Source of the DNA: Bacteroidota bacterium
GTDB lineage: Bacteria > Bacteroidota > Ignavibacteria > Ignavibacteriales > Ignavibacteriaceae
Assembly: GCA_021796135.1 (NCBI GenBank)
Contig: JAJYOQ010000119.1
Location: 1-10,288 of the forward strand
DNA length: 10,288 nt
Reading direction: 5' to 3'
Shown: positions 7,284-10,288 of the stretch, in pieces
Position numbering within the stretch: the stretch's first letter is position 1
Layout: each line of letters opens with the position of its first letter
Made by a program: the position numbers and the translations under genes
The notes under the pieces: generated by a model
Databases searched by the model: none
What the model was told of the DNA's origin: nothing
The model's input: only the letters and a program-made list of their open reading frames with translations

Positions 7284-7512
7284 TTGCACCAGTATTTAAG
7301 TTAGTCCCTTCATTCAAGTCCTGGCATGCTGAAGAGGGATTATTACCTCCGGTACCGGAGGTCGAAATTTTAATGAATGTCATGTCCTGAATTTGAAGGA
7401 TAGAGTTAAACGGAGGATTTCTCACTTCGCCGGCAAGCAGGCGCTTCACTCCGCTTTCGGCGGACAAGTTCATGAAATTTCTTAACGCAATTCTTTTAAT
7501 GTGCGAAGGCAA
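7258..7512 (-). CDS. Small hypothetical peptide (84 residues) with a repeated leader and two cysteines
   Basis: I do not recognise this protein. It begins at a TTG with [14 protein letters not shown], a leader encoded by a 43-base sequence found exactly again at 1202-1244. About 20 bases just upstream are also shared between the two copies. After a basic, leucine-rich first half (to about residue 30), the second half is rich in Gly, Asn, Thr and Ser and has two Cys: [20 protein letters not shown], then [10 protein letters not shown] at the end. A leader kept in repeated copies with a variable, Cys-bearing tail is reminiscent of ribosomal peptide precursors, but no modifying enzyme is nearby. 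It overlaps the chemoreceptor 3' end by 26 bases on the other strand. It may equally be a chance frame through dispersed repeat DNA (residues 14-30 come from a palindromic CCGC...GCGG stretch). Existence as a gene is uncertain. Confidence 0.25.
   Translation of the reverse strand: MPSHIKRIALRNFMNLSAESGVKRLLAGEVRNPPFNSILQIQDMTFIKISTSGTGGNNPSSACQDLNEGTNLNTGATTGGWSCG
7345..7362. terminator. 18-bp perfect palindrome after the chemoreceptor gene, possible terminator
   Basis: acctccggtaccggaggt is its own reverse complement; as RNA it forms a 7-bp GC-rich stem around GTAC. It lies 62 bases past the chemoreceptor stop and is followed by cgaaatttt, a short and imperfect T-run. It could end chemoreceptor transcription. 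It is also read as TSGTGG within the small minus-strand frame. Confidence 0.35.
7469..7511. repeat. Second copy of the dispersed 43-bp repeat
   Basis: Exact repeat of 1202-1244 in the same orientation, 6.3 kb away. Weaker similarity continues to the right (ttatttgaggtcg at about 7526-7538 against the matching stretch at about 1267-1279). On the minus strand it supplies the leader of the 84-residue frame. Directly to its right lies the 3' end of the broken holin-like gene, so the repeat belongs to that locus. Confidence 0.8.
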
Positions 7513-7525
7513 TAGAAGAGGAAAT

Positions 7526-7971
7526 TATTTGAGGTCGGGTGGGGGATTATTTCCGGAGGATTCGGGGAATTTTTGGATGGCTTTTAGACCGAAGGCGGAT
7601 GTGAGGAGTGTGAGTTTTTCCCAGGTTAAGATGTAAATGCCTTTGGAATGGAATTCCATTAGTCAGTCGGTGATGAACCATAGCGCGGCAAGCCGCAATT
7701 TTGAATTATGAATCCGCCGCGGCGGATGAATTTTGAATGAAACGCAATGAAATTTATCATAAAAATATCTTGACATAAAAACAAAGATTTAAAAGTCAAT
7801 CTATAAGGCGATAATTAGCATTATTATTCTTGTGGAGCTTGGGTTGCCTTTGTTGTCGGAGAGGCACAGTTTAATAAAGTGGAGTGTTTTGAGAAGGCAC
7901 AGTTTGATAATCCCGCAAACGGGACATGACTGTGCTACGGAGATTAAAATATTTATAAGTTTTTGCATCAT
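7526..7971 (-). pseudogene. Broken copy of the small holin-like membrane-protein gene
   Basis: From the ATG at 7971 the minus strand reads MMQKLINILISVAQSCPVCG, closely matching the intact paralogue at 9887-10189. It then shows three lesions. A local duplication yields IIKLCL..IKLCLSDN (with an extra KG after SDN). An insertion of about 123 bp after codons SSTRIIMLIIAL brings a premature stop at 7801. Beyond the insertion, a TGA replaces the Trp codon in the segment read as WFITD-stop-LMEFHSKG. The rest (LTWEKLTLLTSAFGLKAIQK and FPESSGNN) is well kept and ends PPPDLK at a TAA. Base-level similarity to the intact copy is high, so the decay is recent. The 57-codon stub before the stop would lack most of the membrane segment. 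Confidence 0.75.
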
Positions 7972-8035
7972 TGTTTTTTTTGAGGCGAAAGAAATAGGAA
8001 AGGAAGATTTGCTGCACTGTAAAAGTGAGGAAGGA
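7549..8035. repeat. Direct repeat, left copy (holin-like locus, degraded)
   Basis: This copy matches 9935-10257 from atttccggaggattcg to gtgaggaagga. The first 82 bases (7549-7630) are identical to 9935-10016. The copy is longer because of an insertion of about 123 bp (7684-7806) and a small internal duplication. With the right copy it brackets the toxin-antitoxin-chaperone operon. Confidence 0.85.
7684..7806. mobile_element. About 123-bp insertion inside the holin-like pseudogene
   Basis: Absent from the intact copy, where ccatag runs straight into gacgattattaac. It starts with gcggcaagccgc (a 5-bp hairpin), followed by a perfect 12-bp palindrome ccgccgcggcgg flanked by two copies of aattttgaat. 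It ends beside ctataagg, which resembles the left flank ccatagg and may be a short target duplication. It encodes nothing. This fits a small non-autonomous repeat element, but terminal inverted repeats are not evident. Confidence 0.45.
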
Positions 8036-8047
8036 ATACAATTAAAA

Positions 8048-8082
8048 ATGGATTTTATATTAGATGGAATAATAAAATCCAT
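8048..8082. repeat. Perfect 11-bp inverted repeat downstream of the TAC operon
   Basis: atggattttat (8048-8058) and ataaaatccat (8072-8082) are exact complements around a 13-base loop. It lies 88 bases past the chaperone gene's stop. With AT-rich arms and no clear T-tract, it is a weak terminator candidate at best. Confidence 0.4.
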
Positions 8083-8169
8083 AATTTCAATCATAACAAG
8101 GAATAAGAATGAATTAGATGTTAGATGCTAAAGTAAGACTGCTTCTATTTACAGTCATTTCTATATTAT

Positions 8170-8655
8170 TTATATGGAAGGGCTTGTTTGTGGTATTTGG
8201 TTTTCAGTTTTTGTTAGGGTTGTAACATCAATAGGAGGAAGGATAATTCGTGAAAGAAAAGTACCCTGTACTTTTTCGAACAAAATTCCGCGTGTAGTTG
8301 AAACTGTTAAAGCAAGCAAATGATGTAGCGCTGAGTCTTGAACAGAGATTTTTGAGCCATCACGAATAACAACATTTTCAAAGTTTAATATTTTGTAGGA
8401 CATTCTCACAGTAAGTCCAAATACATTATCTTTTTTTTCCGGAGAAGAAAAAAGTTGTATAAAAAAATCTATCCCGATAACTTGGTTCAATGGATCAACC
8501 AGTACACCGGCTTTAATTTCAAAAGCATAATTATTATTAGCAGGTAATAGGAAGTATTCAGGCGAATTCTTAATGCTTAAATTAAGTATCTGAATACCTA
8601 CAATTTCGAAAGTCATTTGAATATTATTTTTAACTAATTGTTGTTCCATTATCAT
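8170..8655 (-). CDS. SecB-like chaperone of a toxin-antitoxin-chaperone module
   Basis: A 161-residue protein with no signal peptide. The start NNIQMTFEIVGIQILNLSIK parallels the first strand of SecB (E. coli: NTEMTFQIQRIYTKDISFE). The middle (residues 46-95) is alternating beta-strand sequence (FEIKAGVLVD, IGIDFFIQLF). The C-terminal helix region LHHLLALTVSTTRGILFEKV followed by QGTFLSRIILPPIDVTTL lines up with SecB's helix and its GTFPQLNLAPVNFDALF end. SecB-like proteins encoded with HigBA pairs (Rv1957 in M. tuberculosis is the type case) protect the antitoxin from proteolysis by binding its C-terminal addiction segment. The reading frame overlaps the antitoxin gene by 26 bases (20 if the second ATG at 8649 is used), which indicates translational coupling. 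Alternative: a general SecB homologue for export, less likely given the operon. Confidence 0.7.
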   Translation of the reverse strand: MIMEQQLVKNNIQMTFEIVGIQILNLSIKNSPEYFLLPANNNYAFEIKAGVLVDPLNQVIGIDFFIQLFSSPEKKDNVFGLTVRMSYKILNFENVVIRDGSKISVQDSALHHLLALTVSTTRGILFEKVQGTFLSRIILPPIDVTTLTKTENQIPQTSPSI

Positions 8656-9091
8656 AAGAAAAAGATTTAGGATTAATTTGAATCTGATTATCTAAACTAT
8701 ACTTTATTGTAGAATCTGAAAATGTAAAGAATGGGGCATCAGGCATACTAAAAGCTAATTTTTCTGAATAAGACTGAATATGAATTAGTTTTATTTCCTT
8801 TTTTGCGAAAAGGGGGACACTAATTATTTCTTCGCCAATAGCTTCTTCAATATTTGCTATTGTCTTAATAGTAAAGTTATGATTCCCGCTTAGCCATTTA
8901 CTGATTTCAGATTCTTTTTTACCTAGTTTCACTGCAAGTTCGCGCTGAGTAAGATTTTTTTGATTAAGGTAATAATTTATTTGTGTTGCAATGTCCATTG
9001 AGATGCGGACAAAGCTTTTAACTTTTTTAGGAATATATTTTAAGAATTCACTGAAGAATTCTTGATCATTTTTGTTTTTTTTGATTTTCAT
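8630..9091 (-). CDS. HigA-like XRE antitoxin with a long C-terminal extension
   Basis: A 153-residue protein. The helix-turn-helix domain spans about residues 36-90: IATQINYYLNQKNLTQRELA, then KLGKKESEISKWLSGNHNFT with the recognition helix SEISKWLSG. The Lys/Asp-rich N-terminus (KKNKNDQEFFSEFL) is typical of HigA relatives in Bacteroidota. After the HTH, about 60 residues continue, rich in aromatic and hydrophobic positions (KLAFSMPDAPFFTFSDSTIK). HigA proteins without a chaperone normally end near residue 100. Such an extension fits the chaperone-addiction (ChAD) segment that makes an antitoxin depend on SecB. It should neutralise the upstream toxin and repress its own promoter. It begins 14 bases after the toxin gene and overlaps the chaperone gene. 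The ATG at 9091 is chosen because the N-terminal stretch is conserved; an internal Met at residue 32 is the alternative. Confidence 0.82.
   Translation of the reverse strand: MKIKKNKNDQEFFSEFLKYIPKKVKSFVRISMDIATQINYYLNQKNLTQRELAVKLGKKESEISKWLSGNHNFTIKTIANIEEAIGEEIISVPLFAKKEIKLIHIQSYSEKLAFSMPDAPFFTFSDSTIKYSLDNQIQINPKSFSYDNGTTIS
9053..9082 (-). repeat. 30-bp sequence of the antitoxin 5' end, inverted copy at the window's right edge
   Basis: These bases encode KKNKNDQEFF of the antitoxin on the minus strand. They recur exactly, in the opposite orientation, at 10259-10288, where the window ends, so the true length of the match is unknown. Confidence 0.9.
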
Positions 9092-9105
9092 ATTGATGTA
9101 AGATT

Positions 9106-9582
9106 TTATAGTTCTATATTTTCCAAATTACCTCCAAGTCCGTTATCGGTAATTTTTAAATCGCCCGAGTTTATTTTAAGATTAATTGCATCTTCAATCT
9201 TAATTAACTTTTTAACTTCTTTATCGAGATGAGGATTTTGAGAAAGTGTACGTGTGTCTCTGTTTTTAATACCACCACAACCAAATAATAATGCAACATT
9301 GGAAAACATAAGACAATAAATTCTAAGTTCTTTAGTTTCTAATAAGCGAAAAACATTGTGAGATTCAGAACATTCACGACGGAAAAAAGAATCTTGAATA
9401 CCATCGCGTTTAGAAATGTATTGAATTCTTAACAATATTTCATTGAGTAATTCAGAATTATCGTCTTGAAATTTAACGATAAAAGATTGAAGTTCTGAAA
9501 TAACCTTACCTTCATATTTGATAGTATAGATTTTTGTTTTTACCCCTGATAGGGGTTCCAAATATATTATCGAAAACTTCAC
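9106..9582 (-). CDS. HigB/Gp49-like (RelE-superfamily) toxin
   Basis: A 158-residue protein from a GTG start. The core FFRRECSESHNVFRLLETKE, LRIYCLMFSNVALLFGCGGI and KNRDTRTLSQNPHL follows the Gp49/HigB pattern: a compact strand-rich fold with an (F/L)R-L...-LR-Y strand pair, then a Lys/Arg-rich loop and a final helix KEVKKLIKIEDA. Members of this group are ribosome-dependent mRNA endonucleases. It lies directly upstream of an XRE antitoxin, the gene order of higBA (toxin first). At 158 residues it is longer than a typical HigB (about 90-120). The extra length is an N-terminal lead-in and a C-terminal tail (INSGDLKITDNGLGGNLENI). The start lies within a 22-bp near-palindrome (9575-9596). Toxin identity rests on pattern and context. 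Confidence 0.72.
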   Translation of the reverse strand: MKFSIIYLEPLSGVKTKIYTIKYEGKVISELQSFIVKFQDDNSELLNEILLRIQYISKRDGIQDSFFRRECSESHNVFRLLETKELRIYCLMFSNVALLFGCGGIKNRDTRTLSQNPHLDKEVKKLIKIEDAINLKINSGDLKITDNGLGGNLENIEL

Positions 9583-9596
9583 TTATAAGTTAAGTT
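9575..9596. promoter_or_regulatory. 22-bp near-perfect palindrome over the toxin start codon, candidate operator
   Basis: The centre acttataagt (9581-9590) is a perfect 10-bp palindrome. The outer arms aactt (9575-9579) and aagtt (9592-9596) extend it; only the 9580/9591 pair mismatches. It overlaps the toxin's GTG (9582-9580). XRE antitoxins bind palindromes to repress their own operons, so this is a good HigA operator candidate. As RNA it could also fold and hide the start codon. A 6-codon frame (ATG at 9599) ends in a TGA that overlaps the GTG, which would allow coupled translation. Confidence 0.5.
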
Positions 9597-9704
9597 CATT
9601 TGTTGTAAAATCAAAGAGAAAAATACAGTATCAGATAGAAATGATGATGAAAGACACCATAAAAGCACGAAATCATTACTCCAAAACTACTAAAAATAAG
9701 TGAC

Positions 9705-9733
9705 TATTTAATATAATACATAAAATTAGTCAA
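9705..9733 (-). promoter_or_regulatory. Possible promoter of the TAC operon
   Basis: On the minus strand TTGACT (9733-9728) is followed by a 17-base spacer and TAAATA (9710-9705). This resembles a housekeeping -35/-10 pair. It would give a leader of roughly 115 bases before the toxin start and would place the palindrome far downstream of the promoter. AT-rich DNA makes such matches common. Confidence 0.3.
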
Positions 9734-9739
9734 TTATTT

Positions 9740-9886
9740 TTACTCAGTTGACCATACTCCATCGGAATTATAATTAAGCGATCCCACAATACCACATGCA
9801 TTCCAAACAGGATCAAATAACGGTTTATATTTTATAGCTTTTGACAATTTCCTCAATGCTTTGACAAAAGGGCGCGTATGAGAACC
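9740..9886 (-). pseudogene. 3' fragment of an unrecognised gene, in frame behind the holin-like gene
   Basis: I do not recognise the product. The 48 codons from 9886 to the TAA at 9742-9740 read GSHTRPFVKALRKLSKAIKY, then KPLFDPVWNACGIVGSLNYN and SDGVWSTE. The composition is protein-like (varied, with Trp and Cys), but there is no usable ATG. The frame is directly continuous with the holin-like gene above it, separated only by that gene's TAA. It may be the cut-off tail of another gene joined to the end of the repeat, or a former C-terminal extension. It lies between the repeat copy and the toxin promoter region. Confidence 0.35.
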
Positions 9887-10189
9887 TTAGGGTTGGAGTA
9901 GTATGTCTGACTGAGTTGAATTATCTGAAGAATAATTTCCGGAGGATTCGGGGAATTTTTGGATGGCTTTTAGACCGAAGGCGGATGTGAGGAGTGTGAG
10001 TTTTTCCCAGGTTAAGGTGTATATGCCTTTCGAGTGGAATTCCATTAGCCAATCTGCGATGAACCATAGGACGATTATTAACATTACTATTCTTGTTGAG
10101 CTGGGGTTGTCGGAGAGGCACAGTTTGATAATCCCGCAAACGGGACATGACTGTGCTACAGAGGAAAATATTTTTTTTATTGTTTGCAT
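9887..10189 (-). CDS. Small holin-like membrane protein (100 residues), intact copy
   Basis: From the ATG at 10189: MQTIKKIFSSVAQSCPVCGI, then SDNPSSTRIVMLIIVLWFIA, then a segment ending LTLLTSAFGLKAIQKFPE and a polar tail. A hydrophobic segment (about residues 38-52) follows an SSTR motif, and a second, weaker one covers TLLTSAFGLKAI (about 69-80). This plan resembles short phage membrane proteins of the holin type found near lysis genes. The presence of a GH108 lysozyme start elsewhere in the window beside related upstream DNA supports a phage lysis origin. CPVC near the start could be a redox or metal pair. An in-frame upstream start at 10279 would add 30 residues, but that stretch resembles shared non-coding repeat DNA, so I prefer 10189. 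There is no Shine-Dalgarno site; the leader is A-rich. Function is inferred. Confidence 0.6.
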   Translation of the reverse strand: MQTIKKIFSSVAQSCPVCGIIKLCLSDNPSSTRIVMLIIVLWFIADWLMEFHSKGIYTLTWEKLTLLTSAFGLKAIQKFPESSGNYSSDNSTQSDILLQP

Positions 10190-10257
10190 GAATGTTTTTT
10201 TTTGTGTGGAAAGAAATGGGAAAGGAAGGTTAGAAGCATTGTAGAAGTGAGGAAGGA
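9935..10257. repeat. Direct repeat, right copy (holin-like locus, intact)
   Basis: Pair of 7549-8035, in the same orientation; 9935-10016 is identical to 7549-7630. Past gtgaggaagga at its right end the two copies diverge at once, which marks a sharp repeat boundary. Here it is followed by a copy of the antitoxin's 5' sequence. Confidence 0.85.
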
Positions 10258-10288
10258 GAAAAAAAACAAAAATGATCAAGAATTCTTC
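10247..10288 (+). other. Possible start of a second antitoxin-like gene (inverted copy, cut by the window edge)
   Basis: From a GTG at 10247 the plus strand reads VRKEKKNKNDQEFF, and the last ten residues equal residues 4-13 of the antitoxin on the other strand. The GTG and next codons belong to the end of the holin repeat, so a real start here would be a fusion product. With no sequence past 10288, it could be a full second antitoxin, or only a short fragment. Confidence 0.4.

Noticed and set aside
7801..8131. Plus-strand 99-codon frame, and the N-terminal extension of the minus-strand stub past 7971
   Set aside because: The plus frame is antisense to the holin-like pseudogene. The extension reads through the repeat boundary and an 11-bp hairpin, not conserved coding DNA.
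8048..8160. Hairpins downstream of the TAC operon as an intrinsic terminator
   Set aside because: Arms are AT-rich or only 5 bp (gactg/cagtc near 8136-8155) and no run of T follows on the transcribed strand.
9921..10244. Plus- and minus-strand frames of 93 and 75 codons over the right repeat copy
   Set aside because: They are alternative frames of the intact holin-like gene, which keeps its frame against the paralogue.
1..10288. CRISPR array, tRNA or rRNA genes, transposase
   Set aside because: No regularly spaced repeats, cloverleaf-like sequence, rRNA signature or transposase motif was seen on either strand.

Overview
The window is AT-rich bacterial DNA. Its gene types (a FadL/OmpP1-type outer-membrane protein, hybrid histidine kinases, a c-heme chemoreceptor, a HigBA-SecB-like operon, an RMDN-like TPR protein) and its weak Shine-Dalgarno signals suggest a Gram-negative member of the Bacteroidota/Chlorobiota/Ignavibacteriota group. 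That placement is inference from gene style; there is no rRNA marker here.

Layout. (1) 1-375, minus: the first 125 codons of a FadL-like outer-membrane channel, running off the left edge. (2) 376-1516: no intact gene, but a graveyard of fragments. These are the start of a GH108-type lysozyme (787-891), foldback repeats (about 1014-1237), the interior of an AraC-type regulator (1251-1403) and the last 29 codons of a short-chain dehydrogenase (1461-1550). (3) 1517-2131, plus: a TPR protein that seems to have lost its 5' end at the junction with the dehydrogenase tail. (4) 2144-4934, minus: two histidine kinases in tandem, the downstream one a hybrid kinase with a receiver. (5) 5280-7283, plus: a methyl-accepting chemotaxis protein with a CNVCH haem-attachment motif in its periplasmic part and a sigma-28-like promoter 44 bases upstream of its start. 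The kinases and the receptor are divergent and share a 345-base intergenic region, a plausible redox or signal-sensing cluster.

(6) 7258-10288: a repeat-rich accessory region. Two direct copies of a small holin-like membrane-protein gene (a broken one at about 7549-8035, an intact one at about 9935-10257; 82 bp are identical) bracket a three-gene minus-strand operon. The operon encodes a HigB/Gp49-like toxin, an XRE antitoxin with a long C-terminal extension, and a SecB-like chaperone, so it looks like a toxin-antitoxin-chaperone (TAC) module. A 22-bp near-palindrome overlaps the toxin's GTG start and is a candidate autoregulatory operator. The last 30 bases of the window are an exact inverted copy of the antitoxin's 5' end, so a second, inverted antitoxin sequence may begin at the right edge.

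The lysozyme start at 787-891, the holin-like genes and the repeated small-peptide leader (near 1202-1244 and 7469-7511) look like scattered parts of one phage-derived lysis locus that was copied around this genome. No tRNA, rRNA, CRISPR array or transposase gene was seen.
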